Shown here piece after piece: positions 22,771-33,751 of a stretch of DNA of 64,000 bases (the first letter of the stretch is position 1; each line of letters starts with the position of its first letter). The notes beneath the pieces are model-generated. The model saw only the letters and a program-made list of their open reading frames with translations. It made no database searches and was not told the DNA's origin. The DNA comes from Megascapheus bottae (Eukaryota; Chordata; Mammalia; Rodentia; Geomyidae), in assembly GCA_024803745.1 (NCBI GenBank), contig JANJXV010000013.1:6386001-6450000 (forward strand), written 5' to 3'. Position numbers and translations under genes: made by a program.

Positions 22771-22950
22771 AGCATCCATTTTAAATGTATCCCAATCTCA
22801 CCACCCATCTCCACAATTGTGTAACTTTTTATGTTTCATCTGAAACATCTGAAACTTGAGCCATTCGTACCTAGCCAGCATCCATTTTAAATGTATCCCA
22901 ATCTCACCACCCATCTCCACAATTGTGTAACTTTTTATGTTTCATCTGAA
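22748..22950. repeat. exact 97-bp tandem duplication, period 106
   Basis: 22,748-22,844 and 22,854-22,950 are identical by direct reading. The 9-base spacer ACATCTGAA repeats the sequence ending copy one, so it looks templated. Each copy starts in the SINE end and runs into unique DNA. Confidence 0.97.
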
Positions 22951-23074
22951 TAAATAAGATTTCACTCCTGAAAGATTTCTGCTTTGTTATCTATGAACAA
23001 ATTCATTCAATGTTAGATGTGCTCTTTGGCAACTGCCTAGTTTTATCTTTATTATGTAGACTGACTGCAAATCT

Positions 23075-23225
23075 CATTTTTGCCATTTTTGGTGACTAGA
23101 CATATTATTTCACTTCTTTGTACATGTTTCCTCACTAAAAATGAAGGCAATTGTGTTTGCCTCCTATAATTGTATAGGCAATCAGTGGTGCAACATATTA
23201 AGACACTTGACACATACAATCAGTT
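23075..23225 (+). mobile_element. MIR SINE, core and 3' part
   Basis: TGCCATTTTTGGTGACTAGA, ATGTTTCCTCACTAAAAATG, GTGTTTGCCTCCTATAATTG and a final ACACTTGACACATACAAT follow MIR order. Confidence 0.72.
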
Positions 23226-23494
23226 GTGTATAACTGGTGGAAGCAGACTGAGACAGTTTTCAGTATTTGAAATCTCCTATTCTCTATATCTGTCTTATAT
23301 CTTATGGAATAACCATCCATCAACCAAGACAAGCATCTCATATGGGCTAAGCCTGAGCTTGCATCCTGTGCAGAATCAGGTTCCTTAAAAAGGTCTTCCT
23401 GTCTATACCCCTTAAGAACAAATACACAACAATATTTATTGGCCTTGAAACTTTCAGGATAGCAATGATTATTATAGTTTCCATTTATTTCTTA
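23226..23494. other. unique non-coding sequence
   Basis: No gene or repeat recognised. Confidence 0.35.
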
Positions 23495-23635
23495 GATCCA
23501 ATATCATAATAGGTACTCTGTGCTGTTTGTACTTTATCTTCTTTATATTTCATGTCACTTCTATAACGTGGCAGTGATTGTATGTTCCACTTAGCGATGA
23601 TGAAACATAGACATTCTCAGAACAAATACAGATAC
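23495..23635 (-). mobile_element. MIR fragment, reversed
   Basis: AATAGGTACTCTGTGCTGTT, TTTCATGTCACTTC and AGCGATGATGAAACATAGAC fit reversed MIR. Confidence 0.6.
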
Positions 23636-23712
23636 TGTCTAGTGAATAGAGATGAACTGAGGGTTTCTGGGTTATGCTTACTTCTACATTTAAGTTATTC
23701 CTTTGAAACCAA

Positions 23713-23716
<4 letters not shown>

Positions 23717-23782
<66 letters not shown>

Positions 23783-23831
23783 CCTCCCTCCTTCCCTCCC
23801 TCCCTCCCTCCCCCTCCCCTCTCTCTCTCTC
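23717..23831. repeat. (TC)n/(CCCT)n microsatellite
   Basis: About 60 bp of TC then CCCT/CTCC-rich units, directly on the tail side of the next SINE. Confidence 0.95.
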
Positions 23832-24057
23832 ATCAGTTGAGGGTCTTGAACTCTGTGCCTGGGCATTGTTCCTGAGCTCTTCAGTTCAAGGCTTCCCACC
23901 TACCTCTCGAGTCATACCACCCTTTCTGGCTTTCTGGTGGCTAATTGGAGTTAAGAGCCTCACAGACTTTAGTACCATGGCTGGCTTTGAACTGCGATCC
24001 TCAGATCTCAGCCTCGTGAGTAGCTAGGATTACAAGCGTGAGCCACTGAATCTGGCT
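23832..24057 (-). mobile_element. composite SINE, minus strand
   Basis: Reversed tail (GAGCTCTTCAGTTCAAGGCT), middle (TCTGGTGGCTAATTGGAGTT) and complete 7SL-like head (GTAGCTAGGATTACAAGCGT). I could not confirm a target-site duplication around SINE plus array. Confidence 0.9.
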
Positions 24058-24775
24058 TCCAGCAGCACTCTTGAGTTAAGAAATTTTGCTTATATAGTGG
24101 ACTGTAGCATTAGTATTACCCTTGATTTATCCCTAATTGAGGCGAGATGCTGGAACCAGATCAATATAAACACCTGGATTTTCACATTTGGATTTGTTCC
24201 CACTATTCCATTTGGGAAGTGCTATTTTATTCAATCACTGATTTGTTACCTCTCTAGTCAAAACACCACACTTTTCTTCCTACAAACATATTGGGGTAAA
24301 ATGGAGATAATTATATTTTACTGTGCTTTATGGAAGTCAGCAAACCTGGTAATAATCGCTTAGGGACAAAGAAAGGGATGTTTCCAACATGGACGATTAT
24401 TTCTTAGAATACTTGACAAGTGAGGGTACTTTAAAATGGGAGCTGAGGGATAAGGGAACAGGATGCCTGAGGTTATTTAGAGTGGTGTGATGTTCAGACA
24501 GGGAAAATGAGAACTGAAAGGCTTGGAGGGGCTAGAGGATCGACATAGGTTTAGGTCAGGGTGAAGACTATGACTCATATCCAACGGGGATTCATGTGTG
24601 GAGAATAGATTACTGACTCATTTTAGACTGAGTCAGAGTAGTTGTTACAGATAGATCCACCTGACCAGAAGTGGAAGGGTGGATTGGATTAGGCTTGGAG
24701 GGATAATGCCAGATATGAATTGGAGGTACTGAGAGTTAGGTTTCAGGTAGAAGCAGGTGATGGGAGAAAATAGGG

Positions 24776-24778
<3 letters not shown>
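24058..24778. other. unassigned non-coding, possibly an old repeat in part
   Basis: No gene. The G/A-leaning stretch 24,420-24,770 reads like an old interspersed repeat, but I cannot name a family. Confidence 0.3.

Positions 24779-24856
<78 letters not shown>
24779..24856. repeat. (AT)n-(GT)n compound microsatellite
   Basis: About 22 AT units switch cleanly to about 16 GT units. Confidence 0.97.
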
Positions 24857-25380
24857 TCATATGGTGGGTTATGGATGGAATTAGTGCCACTATCTTCCAG
24901 AAGAGTCCTGGATTTCTGTCCTCCAGGATGGAGAGAATGATGGCCTTAGTCTATGAGGATATACTCAACAGAAACAGGTGAGTGTGGGGTGGAGAAAAGG
25001 ACTTCATAGCAAACTTTACTTTGATGTTTGCTATTAGCCTTTCTCAGCTTCAGTGCCAGAGTACTCACAGTTCTAGTAACTCAGCTCCAGAATATGGAGG
25101 CAGCCTTCTTGTTGGAGTCCGAATGCTCTAATATACGATATAAGACTTTCCGGCTCACAACATTTTACTATCTCCAAAAGGTTTACAGAGCACTAGAATT
25201 CAAACCCTTCTACAGTCTTGTCCTGATCAAGCTCTCTAGGCTGATTTCCCATCTTTCTTTCCAAGGAGTAGCAGAAGAGAAAAAAAGATGTGTGTGAGTG
25301 GTGCTTCTGTCAAAAGACTTTACAGAACAAAAGGAATGATGCATCTCTATTTGAGAAGCTAAAAGAAGCATTAAAAACAA
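24857..25380. other. unique non-coding sequence
   Basis: An 89-codon plus frame (25,028-25,297) has no recognisable domain; not called as a gene. Confidence 0.4.
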
Positions 25381-25595
25381 AGCAGGCTCAGGGGGCTGGG
25401 AGTTTGGCCTAGTAGTAGAGTGCTTGCCTAGCATGCACGAAGACCCTTGTTCTATTCCTCGATACCACACACATGGAAAAAAAGAGCTGAAAGTGGTGCT
25501 GTAGCTCAAGTGGTGAAGCTCTAGCCTTGAGAAAGTCCAAGGACAGTGCTCAGCCCCTGAGCTCAAGCCCAGGACTGGCAAAAAAGAGCAGGCTC
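25381..25595 (+). mobile_element. IDL-Geo SINE with 9-bp target-site duplication
   Basis: Element 25,390-25,586, both monomers complete (GGGAGTTTGGCCTAGTAGTA ... CAAGCCCAGGACTGGCAA). AGCAGGCTC occurs at 25,381-25,389 and 25,587-25,595. Confidence 0.93.
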
Positions 25596-26809
25596 TATTT
25601 GAGATTTTTAGATGTATAAAGGAAAAAGGTAAGTGGTGAGGTGAGAAGAGATGTATCTGGGATACAAACATGGGGAACAGGATGAGGAAGGTAGGCAGAC
25701 AGGGGACCAAAAGGGACAACCTGTACTGACTGTCCCAGAATAAAGTCAAATTCTGGAATCTGAAAGAGGGCAGTCTTTGCTTTGTGAACCAGAATAAATG
25801 TCTGTGTGAACAGTTAAGGATAATTTAGTGTACATGCTATCGTATCTGGAAAATCCACAGGAACTAATATTAAAGCGCTTTGAATTATCATAGTACTTTA
25901 GCATTAAAAATTGCATTTGCTCAATGCTTTCTAGAGCTCTGAACTTTAGGTAAGGCTCTGAGAGCAGCTGGCTTTGGTCAAGGCAGGGTTAGCCACTAGC
26001 CTTTTGACACCAGGTCTAGATGTTTTCCTATCATAACACAGCTACCTCTTCTGATATCTACTACTATCCAAGTAATCATGTGCTCTTGCTCAGTAAATCA
26101 GACTGAAAAGGTTGCTTTGAGGGACTTTAATTAATTTCTTGAAGAGGAGTTTGTTAAGCATTTCTTTATTGATTTCTATCATGCAATTAAGAAGGAGCTA
26201 AAGAGAAAGTAAGCAATAAATGCCACAAACTTAAGCTTTAAACGTTTACAAATGAAGAAAACAAGTAGGGAGCTGACCCAAAATGTCATGATGGCTTTGC
26301 TCATGGATTGGGAAGGATAAAATGACATGAGCACCCTGGTGTCAATGTTTGAAAACTACTTTAGAATTCTTAAGGGTAGCATTTATATTTCCTGGAAGAC
26401 TCCATTCTGGAGTCTCTTAGCTCTCTTTGAAGTGAAAGATCCTGCTTTGTGATGATTGGGTTGTGAGCACAGATTTTCAGCCCTGGAATAAGGAGTCAAC
26501 AGTGTGCTTTGAAGCAGGGTGCCAGGATGAACTAGCTCATGCCAACATATTGGATTCAACTGTACAACAAAGGAAAGTCTATTGAGTTTTGACTTCTTTT
26601 TTTTCTTTCTGGTAAAATTGAAAGGGAATTATCTTCTGAAAAACACATTCTTCTCAAACAGTGGGGATTTACATAGCAAACCCCAAGATTTGTGGATCCC
26701 AGAAGTGATGCATCTGGCTTAAGAAAGACTGTACCTTGGAGTTCTTTCTGTACAGATGGAGAACACACATAATGCAGAAAAGATGTGGGGGGTATTTGTG
26801 AGGGACTGG
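25596..26809. other. unique non-coding sequence
   Basis: No gene or confident repeat over about 1.2 kb. A stretch near 26,250-26,300 is faintly MIR-like but too weak to call. Confidence 0.4.
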
Positions 26810-26964
26810 TAAAAACCAAAGGAGAAAGTGAGAGAAAAAAAAGAGATGGAGGAGAAAGAATGAGGCAGCGGTGGGGGGGGGGGGAGAGAGACAGAGAGAG
26901 AGGGACATAGAGATAGAGAGAGAGACAGACAGAGAGAGACACATACACAGAGAGACAGAGAGGA
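26810..26964. repeat. GA-rich tract with a 12-base G run
   Basis: AG-rich simple sequence with the G run at about 26,873-26,884, then AGAGAGACAGA units. Overlapping open frames on both strands are low-complexity artefacts. Confidence 0.9.
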
Positions 26965-27280
26965 GAATATTGTCTGAATGCGCCGTTACTATTATAACTA
27001 CCATCAGCACTATTGTCTGTTTTTGGCAAGGCTCTCTTTTTGTTGCCTCTTCAGCGCTATTTGTTTTTTGTTCATCATTCCTAGTTCAATCTATATTAGT
27101 GAGAGTGTGAGCCACAACAGTGGAGGCCACAGGTACTTCCGCCATGGTCTATCATGGTATCTTAAAGTAACAGCCACATTAATTGAATATACAATATTCT
27201 TGGAATTTAAATGTCAGAATAATGGTCAAAAATAGAGTGCCCATATACTAGTTTTTCTTTTCATACAGAAATCCTTTATT
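26965..27280. other. unique non-coding sequence
   Basis: No gene or repeat recognised. Confidence 0.35.
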
Positions 27281-27503
27281 GAGCTGTTGCTGATAGCTTA
27301 TACTTATGACTCACATCTATAAGCCTATTGGTTCAGAGGAGGCTCAGATTCAGCAGACATATTCACTAGAATCCATCTCCAAAATAACTAGCAGAAAACA
27401 AAGGCTGGAGGTATGGCTTATATGGCCAGTGCAATAAACTGAGCAAGCAGAAGGCCTTGGGTTTAAACCTCAATATTGCAAAAACAAACAAACAAACTAA
27501 AAA
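27281..27503 (+). mobile_element. old composite B1/ID-like SINE
   Basis: Degenerate head (TATGACTCACATCTATAAGC) and ID-like tail (GGCTGGAGGTATGGCTTATA, GGCCTTGGGTTTAAACCTCA) followed by AAAC units. It lacks the AGCTCAGGGACAG insert of the main composite family, so it may be an earlier B1-ID fusion. Confidence 0.6.
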
Positions 27504-27534
27504 AACCCAAAATAAAATCAAAAGCACCCCTCCC

Positions 27535-28125
27535 TAGTTTTTTTCATATATTTTTATTGTAATTAATAGAAGAGTTACATTATATTCACCAGATAGAAGG
27601 TGCATTACTTCACAAACATTGATACCCTTCCTCATGTCGTGGTCCTCATTTCCCTCTCCCCACCTCTTCCCCTCATCTTGTTTTCCCCCCCTTCCCTTTC
27701 CTATTTCAAATAACCAAATAAGCATATATACAATATATCAGATAACAATATGAGATCACCAAGGGACAGCACGAGAGAGGAGAGATAACATATTACATTA
27801 AGGACAACAATCACTCATTATATGGCTTTTGTTTCTATATCCTGGAGGTCCTTTCATTTAACGTCATACTATATGTATCTAAGTTTTGCTCTGTTTGATG
27901 AGTGGATCAACAAAATGTGGTATTTATCCACAATGGAATTCTATGCTGCTGTCAGAAAGAACGACATCACCCCATCTGTAAGGAAATGGAAAGACTTAGA
28001 AAAATGATATTAAGTGAAGTAAGCCAGACCCAAAGGAACATAGGCTCAATGGTTTCCCTCATTTGTCATAATCAGTAGAAACCTTGGGCTCTCCTAGCAG
28101 AGAGATTTACAATAGAGCAAAACCC
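27535..28125 (-). mobile_element. L1 with 5' inversion (twin-primed)
   Basis: 27,535-27,893 is the reversed family 3' UTR. At about 27,893 the orientation flips: 27,894-28,125 is ORF2 C-terminus plus 3' UTR start in the forward direction (GATGAGTGGATCAACAAAAT, AATTCTATGCTGCTGTCAGA). The forward part ends in AATAGAGCAAAACC, overlapping the L1 position where the reversed part begins (CAGAGCAAAACTT). The inner junction and this small overlap are the hallmarks of twin priming. Not coding-competent. Confidence 0.9.
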
Positions 28126-28129
28126 TTCT

Positions 28130-28182
28130 CCAGTTTTATTGAGCTATAATTCACATTGCATAAAACTTCACTCAAATTTGTG
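28130..28182 (-). mobile_element. ancient L1M-type 3' end fragment
   Basis: AGTTTTATTGAGCTATAATT and CACATTGCATAAAACTTCAC resemble the reversed 3' end shared by ancient mammalian L1M families. Very short. Confidence 0.5.
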
Positions 28183-29210
28183 ATACTGGGGTTTGAACTC
28201 AGGTCCTCGCATGTACCTACCACATAATGTGGTTGAATAAGAAGGCTGGAGGAGAAAGGGAGCCTGGGGTTGGGGAGGAGAGGAGAATGCGATTTCAGTG
28301 CGGGGGCGAGGGGCGGGTAAGGGGAGGCAGCTACAGAGTGAAGGCCTGAAAAGTTGAACATTGAGGTGTATGAATTGAGGGGAAGGAAGATAAAAGAGGC
28401 ACAGGCAAGACGGTGTCTAAAATATTCAAGGATGAGCGAAAAGATTCTGACAGAATGATTTAGGGTGAAAAACATGAGATAATATCAGATACAAAAATGG
28501 CAAGAGCTGCTATGCCATCTTCAAGAATTTTAGAGATTATTGAAGATTTTTGATTTTCACCCTGGGTCAGATGGGAATTTATGGAGGTTTTCATTGTGAT
28601 TTAAAAAAACCAGGTGTATTGTGGACTTCACTTGTAATGAAATTCATTGCTTTTAAATGACAGATTTTCTGGGTTTTCCCATTCTTCTTTCTGAGTTCCT
28701 TTACCTCTAGGTCACTCAGAGTTCTAGTCTTAATTTGTCTCAGTTCTGTATATGGAAACATCTGGTAACAAATAGGTAATCAATCCCTTGAATTTTATAC
28801 TGGGTTATTTATAGTTATTCCTTTAAAATGAGACTAAGATTGATTCCTTGTAGACCCCTTTCTTTTGAAGGGCTCGGTATATTAGCTCCACATTTTGTTT
28901 CTATCGAGTTTCTCTTTTCAAAGATACTCATCCTTTGATGATGAATTATTCCCCCTTCATTCAAACTTCTGTATTTTTTGCCACTGAGTTAAGCAATCTG
29001 CTACTTGATTTATTTCAGATTTAATTTCCTGATAATAGTCCATCCACTCCAGACACTTGAGCCTACTGCTTGAGACTGTTTGCCATGGAAGGAGATTGCT
29101 TTCTCAGAAATATGTTTTGTGGTCTTCTAGGCCACATTTCTCAATTTTTGGCAGAAACTATAGAAAATTTATGTGAAATCCATGGTTTGGTCCTTGATAT
29201 ATTAAAATAT
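28183..29210. other. unassigned non-coding, with one short GC-rich patch
   Basis: No gene. 28,285-28,330 contains several CpGs and a GC-box-like GGGGCGGG-type core, too short for a CpG island. Part of 28,230-28,620 reads like an old repeat I cannot name. Confidence 0.3.
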
Positions 29211-29404
29211 TTCATTGAACCGGGCCAGGAGTTTGGCCTAGTGGTAAGAGTGCGTGTCTAGCATGCACAAAGACCCGGGTTTGATTCCTCGGTACCACAC
29301 ACATAGAAAAAAGCTGGAAGTGGTGCTGAGGCTCAAGTGGTAGAGATCTAGCCTCGAGAAAGTCCAAGGACAAGCCTAGGACTGGGGAAAAAATGCTTCA
29401 TCGA
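29211..29404 (+). mobile_element. IDL-Geo SINE with deleted right-monomer end
   Basis: Element 29,219-29,396. The left monomer is intact; the right monomer lacks the stretch between AAGGACA and AGCC...AGGACTGG. TTCATTGA and TTCATCGA (29,211-29,218 and 29,397-29,404) are a probable 8-bp duplication with one mismatch. Confidence 0.88.
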
Positions 29405-29545
29405 GCTGGACGCGGTGGCTCACACCTGTAATCCTAGCTACTCAGGAGGCTGAGGTCTGAGGATCAAGATTCAAGGCCAGCCTTGGCACAAAAGGACCTG
29501 AGACTCTTATCTCTAGTTAACCTCTAGAAAACGGGAGGTATTTTT
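29405..29545 (+). mobile_element. composite SINE, head half only
   Basis: Well-preserved 7SL-like head (AGCTGGACGCGGTGGCTCAC, ACCTGTAATCCTAGCTACTC) through CTCTAGTTAACCTCTAGAAA, where it meets a reversed copy. Confidence 0.9.
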
Positions 29546-29722
29546 GCTCAAGTCTAGCATTCTACCACTTGAACCATAGCTCCACTTCCCGTTTTTTTTT
29601 TAATCACTTCCTGGTTCTTTTGGTGGTTAATTGGAGACAGAGTTTCTCTCACAAACTTTCTTGCCTTGCTGTGCTGGCTTTGAACTGTGAGTATCTAGGA
29701 TTATGGGTATGAGCCATTATAG
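29546..29722 (-). mobile_element. composite SINE, reversed, abutting the forward half
   Basis: Starts within the ID-like tail (TTTGCTCAAGTCTAGCATTC, CTACCACTTGAACCATAGCT), passes through GGTGGTTAATTGGAGACAGA and ends in a shortened head (TATCTAGGATTATGGGTATG). Confidence 0.85.
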
Positions 29723-30654
29723 AGTGAAAGGGTTTTGACAAGCAGGTTAATATTATATTCTATTTATAAATTCCTAATATTCACAACACTAATCTATGCT
29801 TTTAGAAGTATATTGGGGAGGAGAGGGAAGTGAATGACTCATGTATCCTAGTGAATGTTTAGAATTGAATGTGGAGATGGTGCACTTCTTTATATAAATG
29901 TCATAATTTAGCACCACTTTTTCCTGTACATAAATATGGGACATAAATGTTGCCATGGTTAGAAAAAATTTACAGCCTAAACTATTTATTACACAGAGCA
30001 AAAGTCTGAAAATCAATAAAATATATATTCATTTTAGAAAGGAGAAGATAATGACACATTTAAAATCAAGAGTCAAGCCTGGTAAATCATAAAGATAGGA
30101 AAATATTAAAGAAACAAATGCACTTACAGAAAAAGTGAATGAATAAATTCAAAATGAATCCTTTTAAGAGATGAATAAAATTGATCACTACTGAGCTACT
30201 ACCAAGGATAATATCTGAAGAAACACATACACTGTTTGAAATGAAAGGCAAATATCATTTTCCCTTTATAGAAAATGAAAAATGTAAAATTTTAGAGGTC
30301 TATAATTATATAAATTGAAGAACTTTATAGTCAAAGAGTTGCCAAAGCACAAAGGAGGAAGGGATTGGTTAGTTCTCAACCTTTTCAACAAAGTTCCTTC
30401 CTTCTTCATGCGTGGGCCATTCTTTGTCACAGTCATTCATCTGGTTTCCCCGGAAGACTCCAGAAAGTGGGATACTATACATAGAAATCAAAGACATAGA
30501 CAATAGAAAAAAAGTATTTATTGAATATATAAATTTAAAAAATCCAAAAGTAAAAGCTGGGCCAGTGTTTAAGGATCTGTGAGTAATCTTGTTTGTGTTT
30601 GTTTGGAGGTCTTATGAGGGGGGGTTGGATCTATGACATTCACAGTTTGATTAA
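29723..30654. other. unique non-coding, AT-rich
   Basis: No gene or repeat recognised. Confidence 0.4.
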
Positions 30655-30775
30655 ATGTAAGCTCCCTGGGCACAAGTACATGCACTAGATTTGGCTCACT
30701 CCTTTGATCCAAGTCCCTGATACAGTGTCTGTCATTCAGTTGCTATGCAGCGTGTACGTAGGATGCGTAAATGGG
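30655..30775 (+). mobile_element. L2/MIR-type 3' tail fragment
   Basis: AAATGTAAGCTCCCTGGGCA followed by CCCTGATACAGTGTCTGTCA resembles the L2 3' end. Short and diverged. Confidence 0.55.
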
Positions 30776-32086
30776 TCATTAAGAACTTTAACCCTGAAAA
30801 GGGGCAGTGACTGGATTCTACTGAGCACATTCAATCTGAAAGCATTTTCATGCAAGGGACCAGAATAATCCTGTTGGTTGTTTCAGGAAGATTCCTTGTC
30901 TTTCACTTGAAAGACACAAGTGAGGAAGAGGAAGACCAGGCTCTGCAGTAGAACAGTGATGGTGGGGACTGGAGTGGAGGAAAACTTTGCAGACAGGGGA
31001 AGGCAGGTCTGAAGACATTCTATTGTGACTACATGAAGAGTGAAATTGCAGAGATTACCCAAATGCAAACATTTCTTTAAAATTTGACATTCACAAGTCC
31101 TTTCCTGATAGCCTGATTCTTCCATTAGTATGTTCTCCAGTTGATTAAATACAGGACAGAAAATGAAGTGCATCAGCCTGACATTTTTCTGAATTGAGGC
31201 TTTTGCCATAGAATGAATGCTGCCATTTGTTACTAAAATACTCTTAGCTATACCTCCTATCAATAAAATAACTCCCCCCATGCCCTTCACAATACAATCT
31301 GCAAATTAGCAGCAATCTCATAATTTATCGCTGTGATGCAATATTCATTTTATTTATAATCCCAAAGCAATTAGTCTCTTTTGTATAATTGTGTCCTGAA
31401 GACAGATGTGTATATGCCACTCTGACACGTGATGGCTGCCATAAGTCACTTGACGATGAAAATATCTGTGGAGTTGCTACTCTCCAGTTATAGCAGATGC
31501 CATCCCAGATAGAGTGACAGGGATATTCTTTCCAGGAGCCTCATTTTAGCTAACTGCTTCACCCCACTCCAGCTCTGAAATCTTGACAGCGTGGATATTT
31601 TGTGACAGTGTGGAAATTCTTCATCTGACTTTTATAAGCCACCAAGGGTCATTGTACATTTTTAATCTCATATAGGTTTCAGTACTTTTGAGGCAAGATA
31701 TTTGTGAGCATCTGAAACTGGTCCCTATCTGTATCTTTGGATTGACAACAGCCTAGTATCTCCCATCCCTTCATCTATGCCTGTTTCCCTCTATCCACCA
31801 GCCCACAGCCCTACCCACTGCTCCACTTCCACTTGCCTGAACATGATGCTGTCTTTCTAGATAATGTGTTTTGGGTATTAGTTTTCATGAAGGTTAAACA
31901 ATTTTATTTCCATGTTCTCTACCTGCTACAATCCTCCTGTTTCATGAAGATTCAGCCAAGTATTTCTTGCTTCTCAGAAGCCTTTAAAACCCACTTGCCA
32001 TGCAACTAGTTTCTCCATCTGTGCTTCCAAAACAGTCGTTTCTTTTCATTTATTTTTCTTTTGACTAGGATGTTTCCACATAAACA
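30776..32086. other. repeat-poor unique sequence
   Basis: About 1.3 kb with no interspersed repeat I can detect. A minus frame (30,883-31,290, 135 codons) has no recognised domain. The segment 31,300-31,700 is AT-rich with homeodomain-like CAATTAG cores and could be conserved non-coding DNA, untested. Confidence 0.35.
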
Positions 32087-32326
32087 CACAGTGTAAGCCA
32101 GGTGCTGGTGGCCCATGCCTGTAATCTAGCCACACAGGATCTGAGGATCATGGTTCAAAGCTAGCATGAAAGTCTGTGAGAATCTTATCTCCAATTACCT
32201 ACCAGAAGACCAGAAGTGGCTCAGTGACTCCAGTGATAGGGTGCTAGCCTTGAGCTGAAGAGCTCAGGGACAGTGCCTAGGCCTAGAGTTCAAGCCCTGC
32301 AACTGACTATAAATAAATACAGTGTA
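32087..32326 (+). mobile_element. composite SINE
   Basis: Element about 32,095-32,318: head AAGCCAGGTGCTGGTGGCCC, shortened middle, tail CTTGAGCTGAAGAGCTCAGG and GTTCAAGCCC. ACAGTGTA flanks it (32,087/88-32,094 and 32,319-32,326). Confidence 0.88.
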
Positions 32327-32503
32327 TTCCTTGATCAAATTCTCCCATCACTTTCCTTCAGCTTTTCACCTCAATTCTCGAAATGACTTCAACAAGTTTC
32401 ATTGATCTGGCTATAGAATTCTTTGACCCTATTTTCTTTCTTTCCCTTTCACCCCCACTGATACTCATACCTAAAGAGAATCTGTTTTATATTTTTTGTT
32501 ATA

Positions 32504-32505
<2 letters not shown>

Positions 32506-32551
<46 letters not shown>
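32506..32551. repeat. (TG)n at a SINE tail
   Basis: About 23 TG units directly next to the tail of a reversed SINE. Confidence 0.95.
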
Positions 32552-32554
<3 letters not shown>

Positions 32555-32660
32555 GTCTTGAGTCTTGAATTCAGACACTGGAAAGTTGTCTCTGAGCTTT
32601 TTTGCTCAACGTTAACCACTTGAGCCACAGTTCCATTTCAACCTTTTGGGAGGTTAATTT
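32552..32660 (-). mobile_element. composite SINE, tail half only
   Basis: GAGTCTTGAATTCAGACACT, TTTTTTGCTCAACGTTAACC, ACTTGAGCCACAGTTCCATT and GGGAGGTTAATT: the ID-like part and middle, with the 7SL head missing. Confidence 0.78.
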
Positions 32661-32706
32661 AAAATTAACATGTTGGATTAAAACTATTTTCTAAACTATT
32701 TAAAAA

Positions 32707-32973
32707 TAACAAAATAGCTGGGAACTGGTTGCTCATGTCTATTATCCTAGCTATTTAGGAGGCTAAGATTTGAGGATGATGGTTCAAAGATATCTCAGGT
32801 AGAAAAGTCTTCGTGAAATTCTTATCTCCAATTAACTACTCAAAAACCAGAACTGGAGATGTGGCTCAAAGTGGTGGAGCACTAGCCTTGAGCAGAAGAG
32901 CTCAAGGACAGAGCCCAGTCCATGAGTTCAAGCCACATGTATGACTAAAAGAAAAAAAAAAGGTAATAAAATA
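32707..32973 (+). mobile_element. composite SINE
   Basis: Element 32,717-32,963. Head (GCTGGGAACTGGTTGCTCAT), middle (CTTATCTCCAATTAACTACT), tail (GAGTTCAAGCCACATG) and A-rich end. TAACAAAATA and TAATAAAATA (32,707-32,716 and 32,964-32,973) flank it. Confidence 0.88.
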
Positions 32974-33545
32974 TAAAACTTTAAGTCCAATCCTTTGAGA
33001 ACACAGAAGTTAACTTGACATGTGTTACAAGTCAGTACAACCTAGATGAATTGTCATATACCAGCAAGTAGAGCTTGATGAATACTTGTTATTTTTTCAA
33101 ACATGTTTGTTTAAAAAATTCCTTCTAAAATAAATTTTTTTTCATTTGCTTGGTTGCTGAAATGAGTATAGCTGGCCCTTTAAATGTAAAAGAGAGATTG
33201 AGATCAAGATCTGAGAAGAGTTTTGGTTAATTGTAGCTATCTCAAAAATTATATCCAAGTAAAAATCTATCTTAGATGATTTTGGTCTATTTGCTTTGAT
33301 TGTCTGCTGTAGTATCTCCATGGCAGCCAAGGTCTCTCTATATGGTCAATCTGTTCTTTTGGCTACATCAGGGATCCTTCTACCTGAAAGAGGGAAGAAG
33401 TTGTTCTGCTCTCCCTACATGGCATTGGGTAGTATCTGGAAAGGAGGAGCTAGAGATGCAAGAAAGCATCCCAAAATGCACAGAACACCTCTCACAAAAA
33501 ATAACTGACTCACCCAAAATTTCAGTAGTGTTACTATTGAGAAAC
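32974..33545. other. unique non-coding sequence
   Basis: Overlapping frames at 33,142-33,629 on both strands have no domain signal. Confidence 0.4.
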
Positions 33546-33716
33546 TTTTTTTCTTTTATTTATTGTAATGTATACAGAGGTTATAGTTATATTCACCAGA
33601 TAGTAGGTGCATTACTTCTCATACATTGATAACCCTTCTCATGTTTTTGTCCCCATTTCCTCCTCTTACTCCCTCCCAATCACCTTGTTTTCCCCCTTCC
33701 CTTTCCTATTTCAAAT

Positions 33717-33751
<35 letters not shown>

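Noticed and set aside
25210..25749. 179-codon minus-strand open frame
   Set aside because: The middle lies in an IDL-Geo SINE (25,390-25,586) and its peptide recurs at other SINE copies; no independent domain.
26556..27029. 157- and 113-codon overlapping minus frames
   Set aside because: They run through a GA-rich simple repeat in two frames at once, giving serine/leucine-rich low-complexity peptides.
28285..28330. CpG-island promoter
   Set aside because: Only about 45 bp with a few CpGs; no start-site features or adjoining exon.
30883..31290. 135-codon minus frame as a novel small protein
   Set aside because: No domain, signal or family pattern I recognise and no splice or poly(A) context; this length can occur by chance in 64 kb. 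Conservation data could reopen it.
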